DNA of 57,131 nucleotides from Trichinella spiralis. Lineage: Eukaryota > Nematoda > Enoplea > Trichinellida > Trichinellidae. The first letter of the stretch is position 1. Each line of letters opens with the position of its first letter. The notes under the pieces were generated by a model. The model worked only from the letters and a program-made list of their open reading frames with translations. It ran no database searches and was not told the DNA's origin. Below, piece by piece: positions 10,820-22,763 of the stretch. The stretch lies in the NCBI GenBank assembly GCA_000181795.3, contig CM012955.1, positions 11,544,832 through 11,601,962 on the forward strand, given 5' to 3'. Both the position numbers and the translations under genes were made by a program.

Positions 10820-13788
10820 AATTAATAAAAGAAAATCTTACCATGCTATCACCCTGAAAATTATGCACTACAACGACAATGTTGTCTCCTTCGAGAGTTT
10901 TATTCAAAGTGTCAACAGCTACAATGAGATTTTTCTCTTCTTTGTAAGTTTCTGTACGTGTTCCGTTAATATCTGCCACATTCGCCAGTTGAAAAAATAC
11001 AAATGTATTATTTCCATTTGGTTGAAACTAAAATTCAAATAAATTCAATCATTTTCATCATAGTAAAAAATCTGCTTCGTTTTCACGTACTGAAAATGTT
11101 GAAAAACGCAACGGACTAATATCAGCAATTGCTGATAAACGTTCCACTAATCCCTTTTCAATTTCTTTGACACCAAAATCATTTAACTTGCTTATTGTTC
11201 CTAAAATAAGCAATAAAAATTATCTTCATTTTCCGCAATCGTTTTAAAATAAATAATTAAATTATCAATTTACTGTTCACTGTAAATGATAGATAAGAAT
11301 TATTTTCTTCAAAACGAAGACACGGTTGAATCTGTGCATTTTTCCACAACGTCTGTCTCACATCGACGGCAGCAAAATTGAAAAATGTATACGATGCTAA
11401 ATGCACTTTGCCATTCTGAAAGAAAAGTATATTAAACAACATCAACAACAACAAATTCAACGCAAACGCAAATTTAAAATTTACTTACAAATAAAACAAA
11501 TCAAAAATAACTTACACAAGTACGATAAGTGCGAATAATCCTAGGTCGTATTTCATCGTTATGCAATTCTGAATTCTGAAAAACAAGACAATTATAAATC
11601 AATTATGATAAATAATATTTTAATCAAAAAAAAAATAATTCCATACCGTCTGCATCCAAAGTTCATAAACGGTCGAAGAATTCACTGTCTGATTTTCACC
11701 TCTCGATATCCATACATCAAAATAATTTTCATCATACATCCGCTATAATAATAATAAAGCGAATAATAAAAACAGAAACAACAAACAATTTTATTGTGTT
11801 GAAAACTTTGTTTTTACCTTGCCAACATAGCCATATGTAAACTGATCAAACATCGTCAATATATCGGTAGCACTTTTCAGAGCAATCAACGTATAAGCAG
11901 TGGTTTGATTTAAAATTCGCGCATCACCAGACATAGGAGGCAATGCACTCACAGCAATACAGTGCATGCTATTCGCATCGACCACATATTGAATGCCTAA
12001 AAATTTACCGCAAAATAATTCATTTAAGATAAAAATTTTTAATATAAAAACAAATAAATACTTAATGATATTGCATGTTTTAATAAAGTTCAATATTATA
12101 TAAAATACCTGAATTGAAATCATGAATAACGAACGAATTCAAATTGGTTACGTTTACAACTCGGTTGAATGTCAAATTTGAGTCTGGATTGTTAGTAAAA
12201 GCGATAACCTTTTGTTCGTCGGAATAGATAAGCTAAAATTAAAAAAATAATCAAAATTCAAATTACAAATACAACAATAAATGGCAAAGAATAATGTTGC
12301 TTTCACAAATACAAAACACCCACACGAATCAGAGAAGATGTTTTCTGGCTGTGATCGACAAATTCGATCCAAGTAGCAAAATTTTTCATTGTCAGCTGAG
12401 GGAATTCATCTGTTTTTAAACCAACGCAAAACACACCTTCCGGTGGCTAAACAGTACAATACAGTTAAAAGTTTTACAAAGTTGAAGCTGAACAAAAAAA
12501 AGTTTAAAGAGATTATATGCATATACCAAAAAATATTTTTCTTTGTCGTTCTCCGTCAAGTTTGCGTTGAAACCAAAAAATGAATACGATACGTTTCCAA
12601 TAACTTTGCCTACATCTTCACCTGCCTTTTCTAAAATTTTACAGACTTTTACTTTTCTTCAAATTTATTATAAAAAATAACACTAAAACAATAAAATTAA
12701 AATAAATTTCATAAAAATCTAAATCAGTAAGCAATTTATAAAATCAGCTTGAAATTTCACTCACCGTACATAAGAATGTTCATATGCAAAGGTACGTTAA
12801 ATGAACCCCCTTTTGGTAACAAATAAGCTGGATCAAAAAGATCAATAGTTACTGCAGCTGTATGATTCTGCAGTGTGATATTTTTCGAATAAGTTGTCAC
12901 ACCGGGTACGTTTTGAACTGTCTGATATTCCTTTTCTTTAATAAAATTCCAAAAATCATATAAGCTGACAGGTATATCATCAAAAAATGAAGACAACAAC
13001 AGCGGATTGATTTCTGATGCATTCACTTTAGAAGCTGATCGTTCACACCGATTTAAACCTGTAATAAAAGAGAACAAAAAATGCAAATTCTCATCAAATT
13101 TACAAATTAAAATAAATAAATAAAAACAAAAACCATCGTAATAAATGTGAGTATTGGACAATCGATCTAAAACAAGCTGAGCCATGGTACTGTTCTTCCA
13201 TATTTGCAAACCGGTACTTTTCTTCCCATCGTTCATATTCACTTCCGTTACCATAATATCATATTTTGCAAAATGATCACTGGAAATAAATGAAATCTAA
13301 AACATATTTCATTTTTTATATCAATATGAATATGAATACAATTTTTAAAGATTAAATAAATTTGAAAAAAGCGTAATTAAGTGACTGCAAATCAAAGCTT
13401 ATTTATTTTGAAAATGACAAACATTTCTACTAACATCAATGCAAACAGCTCTTTAAAGTTATTAAAATATTAAATACAAATTTCACTTAATTTAACGAAT
13501 ACATTCAACATTTAATATTCAAATTGTAATTCTGCAAAAATTTTATTTTCAACTTTAAGAAATTTTCACAAATAATCAATGCCTAAATAAAAAATCAAAT
13601 TTACATCTTTCAAAATGTTGAGATAAAATGAAAACTTAAATCAATACTTTATAATAATTTCTTAATTTACATATTTAGAATAAAACTGCATAACATACTG
13701 AAAAGTTTATAGGTAAAGATGGCAAAGTGATGGATGAAACTGAAGTCACTGTTAGCAATAACAAAACCACTGTTTTCTGATTAATCAT
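10557..13788 (-). CDS. large type I membrane glycoprotein, LolA-like family candidate
   Basis: Thirteen exons join in phase to 626 residues: 13788-13699, 13296-13134, 13058-12765, 12630-12527, 12446-12324, 12232-12109, 11996-11818, 11742-11647, 11575-11516, 11415-11274, 11200-11091, 11027-10842, 10766-10557. The start is set by a good signal peptide (MINQKTVVLLLLTVTSVSS). The body has many N-x-S/T sites and few cysteines. Near the C terminus one TM helix (ALGISMLLLGSFLGLIIGFY) is followed by the short basic tail KRNRGISYQIYE, so the bulk faces the lumen or the outside. The segment DILTMFDQFTYGYVGK joined across an intron to RMYDENYFDVWIS resembles the FxYxGxR...CDVW signature I associate with metazoan LolA-like proteins, although the usual Cys before DVW is absent. 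That family call is recollection, not a search. GLMP-type lysosomal proteins share the topology and are the main alternative. Confidence 0.75.
10783..10817. repeat. (TA)n microsatellite in the last intron of the LolA-like gene
   Basis: About 35 bases of alternating A/T in the intron between exons 12 and 13. It does not disturb either splice site. Confidence 0.9.
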
Positions 13789-15792
13789 CTCGTTCTGACC
13801 AAACCTAAAAGCTGAATTTCAACATTAGCTGACGCAATGCTATATCAAATCAATCGGTTCGCATTCAATCTGCAAAAAATTTCAAATATTTTACGCACAT
13901 TTCTCACGCGTTAGCATTTAAACACATGGCACAATTTAAGAAAATACATGATAGGAAATTATATAAATAATTACAATGCAATAAAAACTAGTTTTCAGAA
14001 TTCAAAAAGTTTGAACAGAAATATCTAAACAAAATATATTTATTTTTAAAATGCTTTCATAAATGACAAATAAAATTTCTAACGCAATCGTTACGCGATC
14101 ATGATACAAATTCAGCAACAGCAAATTATTCCTATAAACATAAAAGTTTCTTACACTTAGAAATAAAACAGACATTTCAGCAGTCTATATTATTGAAAGA
14201 ATTCCTAACAGAAAAATTACATAAATTTACAACTTGAAATTGTTGTCAAATGTAAGCAGCAATTCTCTACCACAAAAACGTGATAAACATTGCACCACCA
14301 TAACTTCGGTGGAAAACACTACAGTAATCAAATGAAGTTTATTAAAGTTACAGTAATATTTCCGAATATTTTTATAATAAAATGTGCTATGATATTTTGA
14401 AAAATTTAAGAATACATAAACTTTAATAAATAATAATCAAAAATTAATCATTAATTCAGTTAAAATATCATAAATGGAAATGAAAAATATTCGGAACGAC
14501 AAAGCACTGTTTCAAACAGACACGTCGTAGCATTGGAAAGTTATTTACAAAATGAAATCTCAAAGGTAACAGATAAAATAGCCTTTTCTTTAAACATGTT
14601 TAGACACACATTTTAGTTTATACATTAACATATATATAAATGATTTGTAAACTTTTTTTGTTATGAAATAATGATTTTATGTAGAAAGAACAAAAAAGCT
14701 GTTGCATAAGTTTTACGAAATAATAACAGTGAAATAAGTATAAACAACCGTTATTGCTGTGTATAATGGTAACTATATTTATTTTCTAGTATTCTGTTGA
14801 AATATTCAACGTCGTGCTAAATGAAGTTGAAATAAATTTGAAAACTGCAGAAATGCAAAACTGGCGTACACTATCAGTCATGTATAACTTGGGAGAAAAC
14901 GGCAATCGTATCGCAAGGTCACGTGTTTAATAGGCTCATATGCACATCAGTTATTAATTAGAAAAGACATAAGAGAAATTTTAACACTAAGAGGTCCGTA
15001 TGAACACTATAATGGTCTGACGTTGGGTGAGTCACATAAGCATTGGTCTTCAAAGAAAGCTGCAACGAGGCCAGTTCTTAATGAAGAGAATAACAGAATA
15101 TTAAGAACGACACAAGCTGAAAAAATTATATATTATAAAAATGTGAAATAATTTCAATTCAAATCTTAACTACTGAATACATGCACAAAACTTCGATTTA
15201 GCAGATGCATTCATTTAATGTTAAATGAATTGAAAAGATAAGCAATCGCTTTCTAGTTGTTATTTTTCATATTATACCAGAAGACCAAAAAGTTGAAGCA
15301 CTTTTTTGTATCATCTTTATTTCAACATGACGTTGCAAATGCATAAATTTTAATTAGAAAATCTGCGTTTTAGATATACTGTATTTGGCAAAATAAAGAT
15401 AATTTAATAAATATTGTTCTTTTAAAGTGCATTAAATTATTTCATAATGTCAAAACGTTATTGCAAATGCTCAATTAAACATGCTTTTCCTTTTAGCTAC
15501 TGTATGAACATGTTGTTGATGGCATATTGTTCTAATTATCGAATACTAATCATCGGTAAGATTTATTTTTAATTTTTTACCAAATAATTTATAAAATTAC
15601 TTATTAGTATAAAAAGTTTTCTATATTAATTTACCATACAACTTTTATTTTTTAGATATGGGAATGAGCGCAAATTATTTTGTTCACATTCTGATCATCA
15701 AATGAGGTCTTGAGAAATATATAAGTATAAAAGGAGAAAGTGTCAATAAGTGTGAAATTTTATATTTTGATTTTTCGATTTTGACGTTTATA
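13789..15792. other. divergent intergenic region, no gene seen
   Basis: Two kilobases between the start codons of the minus-strand LolA-like gene and the plus-strand DUS1 gene. The DNA is very AT-rich. No ORF with coding character, tRNA fold or recognised repeat was found. It presumably holds both promoters. Confidence 0.5.
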
Positions 15793-17501
15793 ATGCCTGA
15801 AGATCCATGGGACTTCTACAAACGTATTGGGCAACCGAAATTTGTTGTGGCACCCATGGTGGAGCAGAGGTATTACTGTTGATGCTTTATTATGCTTTCG
15901 ACATTGAAGAAGAGCTGCGTATAATTTTTTAAATTTATTTTTGTTCATGTGTTTTTATTCGAATACAGCGAACTTCCTTGGCGTTTGTTGTGTCGACGTC
16001 ATGGTGCTCAGCTTTGTTACACTCCGATGCTGCATGCTGGCAATTTTCTGACCGATGAACTGTATCGGAAAACTCATTTTACAACTTGTCCAGAAGATCG
16101 ACCTCTTATTGCTCAGGTATTTTGTATGATTCAGGATATTGGATAGTTTACCTTGTGAATGTAAAATGTAATTTGATTTTGACTTAAATTAGTTTTGTGC
16201 GAACGAACCTGAAACTTTATTCAATGCCGCGTCGCTTGTAGCTAACCAATGCGACGCCATCGATATTAATTTGGGGTGTCCGCAGACGATTGCGCGACGT
16301 GGCAAGTACGGTGCCTACTTGCAGGATGATTGGGATCTTGTTAGCTCTTTAAGTTAGTGTAATAGGTTGAAAATTCTATTATTAAATTGTTCGTTTAGTT
16401 AAATCTGCATGTCGATTGCCTATCCCAGTCACGTGCAAAATACGCATTTTTCCCGAAGTTCGACGTACAGTTGAATATGCGCAAATGATACAAGCATCAG
16501 GTTGTACGGTGAGCAATTTGTTATTTTAATTATCGATTATTAACATTTTTGTCAGATTTTTTAAATTTAACTTTTAAATTTTCTTTTTTATTTTCAGCTT
16601 CTTGCCGTCCATGGACGAACACGAGAACAAAAAGGTCGTACTTGTGGTTTAGCCGATTGGGATCACATAGCAGCTGTGAAGTACTTCTTGAGCTTATTAT
16701 TTATTTGTAAACATTATTATTATATTATTCATATTGGAAAACCTACCTCAGAAGTGCTTTGCAAATTCCCGTATTTGCGAACGGCAGCATTCGATACTTC
16801 GCTGACATTGACCGATGTTTAAAATGTACTGGTGCCGATGGGGTGATGTGTGCAGGTGTAAAGCGTATATTATGATTCATGTGTAATTTGTATTGTTTCA
16901 GAAAGTAATTTGAGCAATCCATACTTGTTTGAAAATCGCCAAGCCCCAGTTTGGGAGCCTTGCTTAGAGTATTTAAATCTTGTCAAAGAGTACCCTTGTC
17001 CAATTTCTTTTGTACGAGCGCATTTATTTAAATTGTGTCACAGATGGCAAGTATATGTTTGTTTGTTTGTTTTTTATAATTCTACAATAAGAGGTTTATT
17101 TTGCTTCTAGTTTTTATCATTATCTAGATTTGTGCGAAGATTTACACAAATGCACCGATTTGGATGAAGCTGTTTCAGTTGTACAACGTTTGAAAAGTCG
17201 TTTCTTGGTTTGTACTTTTGCAAAAGTACATAGTTAGCTTTGATTTTTATTGTTCTTTTTGAAGGAAATCAGTGAAAAATGGATCGCACAGTCATTGACC
17301 GAAGATGCGGCGGATTCAGAACCATTTTGGCAATGCCAACCGCGTTCTTCAGTATTGTTAGAGACTTCCGAATGGATAGAAAAGAGAAAGAGCAGGAAAG
17401 AATTTATTGTAAAACAAGCGAATGAATTGGGAATTTCAAAGCATCAAGTTAAGAGGTTGCTGAGGCTCTCGAATAAAAAGCGAAAGCTAAAACAAGCTTG
17501 A
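15793..17501 (+). CDS. DUS1L: tRNA-dihydrouridine(16/17) synthase, DUS1-like
   Basis: Nine exons, 15793-15869, 15969-16116, 16193-16352, 16399-16508, 16598-16680, 16752-16855, 16902-17046, 17111-17207 and 17265-17501, give 386 residues. The enzyme reduces uridines at positions 16/17 of the tRNA D-loop using FMN and NAD(P)H. Visible motifs in order are [32 protein letters not shown], the catalytic-cysteine segment INLGCPQ (Cys about 104), [30 protein letters not shown] and the helical-domain segment [12 protein letters not shown]. These match DUS1L rather than DUS2-4. The C-terminal cysteine-rich tail of the human protein is missing. A basic lysine-rich end (KKRKLKQA) may aid RNA binding. Intron 7 uses a GC donor (ATG|GCAAGT), chosen because it alone preserves frame and alignment length. 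PSMB4 starts 562 bases downstream on the same strand. Confidence 0.95.
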
Positions 17502-18063
17502 AAATCCAGGTTAGTTTTGTATTTATGCAACTAGTTATTATTCACAGAAAACCGAGCTATACGTCAGGAATATTACTGTAACTTTAATGAACTTTATTAA
17601 CGTGCAGGTTACATCATTTAAGTCATTGCAAATTTCTGTTCGAAATGTGCAGGACGTGCTGCATGTGATGGCAAACAAATGAAAGAAGATATTGTCTATT
17701 CCATATGATTTATTGATTGTTTGGTATAACACGGCGTCAAATTTTGTTATTTGTTTAATGAGAATTTTAATTTTGATTGTAAAAATGCCATGTTATGTTC
17801 AAATTAATATGTTTCATGGATGAAATATTTCGTTCTTTGTTCTTTTGTATGAGGTGGAATATTGTTTGATTTTGAGCAATCTTTGGGAAAAAACAAGTAA
17901 ATATATTGTACGGGTATATTGTTTTCCATTTTTACGATTCAGAATGTGTTGTAATACACATATATTTATTTCATATACATTATATGTGACATTATCTATG
18001 CAGATGTATGTATATATATGTATATCGGTATGATTTTTTTTCTCGTAAGATTTTTTGGAGAAA

Positions 18064-19244
18064 ATGATTGCTGAAACACTTTTCCATGATGATAATGCAA
18101 GCTTACGAGCAGGGTAATTATTGTTCAGTAGATTTTTTTTGTTTTTCTTTGAAATTTCTTGGTATGTTTTTTGTTTGTAAAATTGATTCATTTTGAGGGA
18201 ACCTGTTTGTACTGGCGCATCAGTAATTGCGTTGATGTTTGACCAAGGGGTTGTAATTGCTGCAGATACAAAGCTATCTTATGGTCGTTTTTCACGTTAT
18301 AAGGGCGTGTCTCGTCTTATGCGAGTAAACGATAACACAATTCTTGGCGTTAGCGGTGATTACGCCGACTATCAATATCTACAAAGCATCATCAACGGCA
18401 GACAGTATGTTCACTTTCAGATATTGTTTTATATTTGATTTGTTTATTTATTTTACTGTTTTGAATGACATATTGTGCTTTCAGGATGGGAATGAACAGT
18501 TCTCAAATGAGAGGGGAATTTACACCAGCCTCCATGCATACTTTTTTGACCAGTGTTTTGTACGCAAGGTGAGTTTGAATTGTATTGTACAGTGAAATTT
18601 GCTTCTTCCCTCGGTTGTTATAATGTAATTTTATTGATTTTCTGTAGACGTTCGAAGTTGAATCCTTTGTGGAATTCGTACGTTGTTTGCGGTGTGACGG
18701 AAGGGACGAAGACACCCTATTTGGGCACGGTGAATTTGTATGGGGTGTCTTATACAAATAATTTCGTCGCGACTGGCTTGGGAAGTTATCTGGTTCAAGT
18801 AGACAGTGTTTAAATTATTTTTTTTTGAATTTTTAATAATTGATTAATGTTTTTTTTCCACATTTAAGCATTATTTGGAAAAGAAGTTGGAAGATTGTGA
18901 GAAAGAAGGGATTAAGCTGAACGAAGCTGATGCCGCGTTGGCTTTGCGAAATTGCATAGAAATTTTATATGAGCGTGACTGTTTAGCTTATAATGAGGTA
19001 GAATTGTTTCATTTATAAAAAGATTTTTTTCAAATAGCACATTTTTTCCAGTATGAACTCGGAGTGGTTACTGCTGACAACTGCGTGATCACTGGCAAGC
19101 ACACAGTTAGTGGAAAGTGGGGTCATGCTGGCTTGATTACGTAAGTTTTAACAGTTGAACATTTTGCTTGTTTTAACAATAGAAAAGAGAAAACAGAACA
19201 AAAAACTATTATAAACGTTTGTTTATTTAAGGGGCTATGAGTAG
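18064..19244 (+). CDS. PSMB4: 20S proteasome subunit beta-7 (PSMB4)
   Basis: Seven exons, 18064-18113, 18198-18404, 18485-18568, 18648-18798, 18869-18997, 19052-19140 and 19232-19244, give 240 residues. It is a structural, non-proteolytic ring subunit of the 20S core. Family marks are TGASVIALMFDQGVVIAADT at the start of the mature fold, SRLMRVNDNTILGVSGDYAD, the PSMB4-typical RRSKLNPLWN and the tail ending TGYE. The N-terminal propeptide is shorter than in human (about 18 residues before TGAS). Exon 1 was chosen because it is the only upstream ATG exon that joins in phase. The terminal coding exon is only 13 bases. A poly(A) hexamer lies at 19334-19339. Confidence 0.93.
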
Positions 19245-20600
19245 CTAGCTGTCTGTGATTAAAGAAGAGCAACTAATTTATGGGAAAAGAATTGGAAATT
19301 TTATTTATTACAAAATGGAAATTTTCATTGTGAAATAAATAAAATTGAAAAACAAACAAACATTGTTTGAATTAAAAAATGACCAGTATTAACAAAAAGT
19401 TGCAATGTGAAATGGATTCTGTATGTTAAGCTGCGAACATTGTTGAGAAGTTGAAAGAAAACATACATTTTAATAAATAATGAAATAAAATTTCAGAAAA
19501 TAAATAAAAATCACAATAATGTGATTTGATTCATTCGTGGCGATAAAGTTCTATTATTTGTGGAAGAATTAAAATTTTTGTAGTTTCACATTTATCTGAT
19601 AATCAAGTTTTTATACTGTACAATTTGTAGAACTCGATATGAGGAATTTGAAAATAAAAGTGTAAAAAGAGCGGAAATGATTTGAAATAGATAAATAAAT
19701 ACGGTTCAATTTCTTTTTCTCACAAACGTGCCATTTGACCCAGATATTCTTTTCATACGTTTCCAATTCACATGACAGATTATGGTATTCAAGGTCAATT
19801 GTCGTTTATGTTGTTTTCAAATTGTTGAATTTGATTTGCAAACAACACTTAAATGTGTAATTTGAAAAAGAAAAAAATGCAAAATTTTCATACTCAAAGA
19901 AAAAGAATATTAGTAGACAACTTTCACATATACGATTTGAAAAAATTGTATGAAAAATTGCTATTTGTTCAATAACTAGCTGTTGCATTTTGAACATATT
20001 GAGTGTGATGTAATGTCATTTCAAGTTGAGCAAGTTTTCTTTTTTTTTTGTAAAATTTTCTGTCAAGTTGAACAAACTTTATCCAAATTGTTGGAATCGT
20101 GTCATATACCGTAATTACTGTCGGATAACGAATGGTTCATTTATTATTGATTCAACTAGACTGTAAATGCACATATGCAGATGACTGTTTGTGCATGTGA
20201 ATGAATTATATTATAGAAATATGTTGTCAATAAGAATAACAGAGATTTTGTTTGAAATAAAAACGAAACCCAATTAAACTTCCTTAATATCAGGAAAGAG
20301 AAATGAAAAAATAACTTGAATACGCCACCTAGTGTTGGGTAAATCTCCAAGGCAACGGTGCTTAGCAGATGCATAAATTCGTTGTTTGGTCCAGTTTGCG
20401 ACCTTGTCCCGTTTGTCAATAGTGTACGGAATGAAAAACTGGTCAATCTCGCCGGTTGGTAGAAGTTTGCTATCGTCGTTGCTTCGTTCGTCGGTTGCCT
20501 GACGGCAGGACGATTATTCAAAGAAAGTTCCAAAGAAATTCCCAATTTTTGGTCGTAATTTCAACGATAAATATACGAACAGGCTAAACGAACAGTAGAA
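19245..20600. other. intergenic region, no gene seen
   Basis: AT-rich sequence after PSMB4, becoming less AT-rich from about 20330 as it nears the polytopic protein gene, whose promoter and 5' UTR probably lie there. Minus-strand ORFs at 20156-20545 and 20514-20843 have no signal, domain or composition support. Confidence 0.5.
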
Positions 20601-22661
20601 ATGCTGACGAAAGATAAATGGATCAGTGACAGGCAAGATAATGAACAAGTCGAAGAAGATACGGGATGTTTGGTGAATACGGTAGATTTTACCATTGAAC
20701 AAGCGGCGTTGAAGGGGCGAAGACGGCTCCAACACCGGGTAATGGGATTCGGCTGCGTGGCTTTGTTGTTCGGCATTCTGTTCATCGTTGTCGGTATATT
20801 GGTGTTTGTGCTCCGGCCGACGGTTCTGGCAATCAGTCGCCACAGTTACCAGGCGGAATTACTGTGGAACAACGTGCTGTTGTTGATGGTAGGACTGAGT
20901 GCTGTTGGATCCCAACTGCTCCACAGCGACCTGCTGCTCAGCTTGGCCACGATGAATTGCCTAGTGTCGGCTGTCATGGCGATCGGTTCATTGTCCACAC
21001 ATTTAGCCGGCGCCTATTTCGCCCACTTGGATGCCAAATCACCGCCCGTCAATTTCAACAATGGAACTTCGGCAAATCAGTCGCCGGCTGCTGGCACTGG
21101 TAATCTATTTCATTTGAATATCTCGGTCGTGGTGTTGGGCTTGTTGGCTTGGTTGACGACGGTGCTGTTGTTCCGCGACTGTCGTCAACTGTTGTCCTCG
21201 ACAGCCGGACCCGGTCAACGTCGGGATGTACTGTTGACCAGCCCGAGATTGACAATCGCGTCGGTGGTGCAGTTGATCTTGGGCTTGCTATTGACCGCCT
21301 GGTACGTTTCCATCGAAGTACTGTACGCCGGCAACAACGTCGACCTGAATCCAATCGACGCCGACATGTTGCCGTTGTGCTTGCTGATGACCAGTGCCGG
21401 CTGCATGAGTGTGGTCGCTCTGGCCGACCGCGCCCGTGCGATGCTGACCACGGCGGCCCTGTTGCACGGAGTCAGCTTGTTGTTGGCGGTCAATTTTTCC
21501 CACCGCCCGTTCGCCTTGTTCTCCTTCATTCTCGACCACTGGTCAGCAACGTCTCGCCACAGCGCTTTCTTTTACGAAATTCGACTCTTCCTTTGTCTGC
21601 TGTTGACGATCACCTACGCGCTGTTGTCCGCCTTGACCGGCTATTTGTTTTACAAAATGACCAAATTCAGCTTGAACTCCGACGTCGTGCAACCGGGCAA
21701 CGGCGGTATTTCGCGTGAAAAAAAATGGCGCCGTCGACGTTTCGCAAGCTCAATTTTACCTTTCATCCAAACCCTGCTCGGCTTGGCCTACGCCCTTTTG
21801 GACGTGCTAGCCGTCGGCATGTTTTACATGTACAAGTTGGATTTCACACCACTGCCCGTGTTCGTCGTCTGCAGCGGTCTGCTGACATTGAGACGCTGGA
21901 ACGAGTCGACTGTAGTCGCTCTGGCAGCCAGCGTGTCCTTCTTCTGCCTACCGTACGCCTTCCGAGATGTCTACTTGTTCATTTTCCACACCGCCTGGTC
22001 CATATCGCCGTCCAGCGTGCGAGTAGTCGCCAGTCGAATGACCGGCTCCAATTTGGCCGTGCACATGGCGCTTTTCCTGATCGCTCTGCTCGAGCTGGCG
22101 ATCAGCTTTTTCCTGCTGCTGAGCGCGTTGAAAACCCTAACCACCAAATGGCGCCTCGTCCCAAACGGTCCCGGTCAACTGGGAGGTGCAATTTTCAAAC
22201 TGCTCCGCTTGTTGGCAATTTGGCAGACGCTGACCGGCTCGGTGGAGGTGGGCGTCGGCGGCCGCCTGTTCACCAGCCACGCCAAATCGCCCAAATTGGC
22301 AGCTTTGTGCGGCGACGGTTCCATCGTCCGCGGGACATTGGTCGCCGGCGCCGGGGCGTTGCTGTTCGCCGCACTCGGTCGACCGCCGCTGCTTCGCTGC
22401 GCCCTGCTGGTCCAGGCCGCGGTTCTGGTCGCCACATATGCACAGCTCGACCCCGTCGCCAACCAGGCGAGCTCGTTGTTCCAAACGCCCACATTGGGCA
22501 AAGCCGCTTTCGGGGCGACGCTTTCCGCTCTGATCCTCACCACACTGGTTGTCGTTGTGTTGGCTCTTTATTTGGAACGTTCCAAAATGGAACCGAAACG
22601 CAGAGAACAGTCTGCTTTGATCAACTCTGGAAGAGAAATGAAAACTATTCGTTCTCACTGA
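20601..22661 (+). CDS. intronless polytopic membrane protein with four repeated four-TM units
   Basis: One uninterrupted frame of 686 residues from ATG 20601, with AATAAA at 22758-22763. The N-terminal 45 residues are polar and end in a basic GRRRLQHR. About sixteen hydrophobic helices follow. They fall into four blocks, each opening with a helix that carries (Q)-x3-G: VALLFGI at 53-59 (Gln replaced by Ala), VQLILGL at 223-229, IQTLLGL at 389-395, WQTLTGS at 541-547. Each block closes with a fourth helix near 173-191, 327-352, 484-510 and 634-657. Basic clusters precede blocks 2 and 3 (GQRRD, KKWRRRR). The tail is charged. I do not recognise an exact family; the motif and four-helix spacing recall CD20/MS4A-like or MARVEL proteins. 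Unlike its neighbours it is strikingly GC-rich and has no introns, which also creates long shadow ORFs in other frames. Function is unknown. Confidence 0.9.
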   Translation: MLTKDKWISDRQDNEQVEEDTGCLVNTVDFTIEQAALKGRRRLQHRVMGFGCVALLFGILFIVVGILVFVLRPTVLAISRHSYQAELLWNNVLLLMVGLSAVGSQLLHSDLLLSLATMNCLVSAVMAIGSLSTHLAGAYFAHLDAKSPPVNFNNGTSANQSPAAGTGNLFHLNISVVVLGLLAWLTTVLLFRDCRQLLSSTAGPGQRRDVLLTSPRLTIASVVQLILGLLLTAWYVSIEVLYAGNNVDLNPIDADMLPLCLLMTSAGCMSVVALADRARAMLTTAALLHGVSLLLAVNFSHRPFALFSFILDHWSATSRHSAFFYEIRLFLCLLLTITYALLSALTGYLFYKMTKFSLNSDVVQPGNGGISREKKWRRRRFASSILPFIQTLLGLAYALLDVLAVGMFYMYKLDFTPLPVFVVCSGLLTLRRWNESTVVALAASVSFFCLPYAFRDVYLFIFHTAWSISPSSVRVVASRMTGSNLAVHMALFLIALLELAISFFLLLSALKTLTTKWRLVPNGPGQLGGAIFKLLRLLAIWQTLTGSVEVGVGGRLFTSHAKSPKLAALCGDGSIVRGTLVAGAGALLFAALGRPPLLRCALLVQAAVLVATYAQLDPVANQASSLFQTPTLGKAAFGATLSALILTTLVVVVLALYLERSKMEPKRREQSALINSGREMKTIRSH

Positions 22662-22763
22662 TCAGCAAACAAAATTTTCTCCTTCGCATATTTCAAACCG
22701 AACATCCATGCATGCACAAGCGTTTCTTTACTTGTTTCCATTTGCTAATAATAATGAAATAAA

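Noticed and set aside
15793-19244. DUS1 and PSMB4 as one operon
   Set aside because: They are adjacent and co-oriented, but the 562-base gap is large for known nematode operons, and no spliced-leader site or shared-transcript signal is evident.
20156-20545. 129-residue minus-strand ORF upstream of the polytopic gene
   Set aside because: It overlaps the likely promoter and 5' UTR of the plus-strand gene and shows no signal peptide, domain or coding bias.
21725-22762. 345-residue plus-strand ORF and several long minus-strand ORFs inside the polytopic protein gene
   Set aside because: They are Arg/Pro/His-rich shadows created by the high GC of the true frame. They lack hydrophobic or domain logic and the true frame has clear repeated TM structure.
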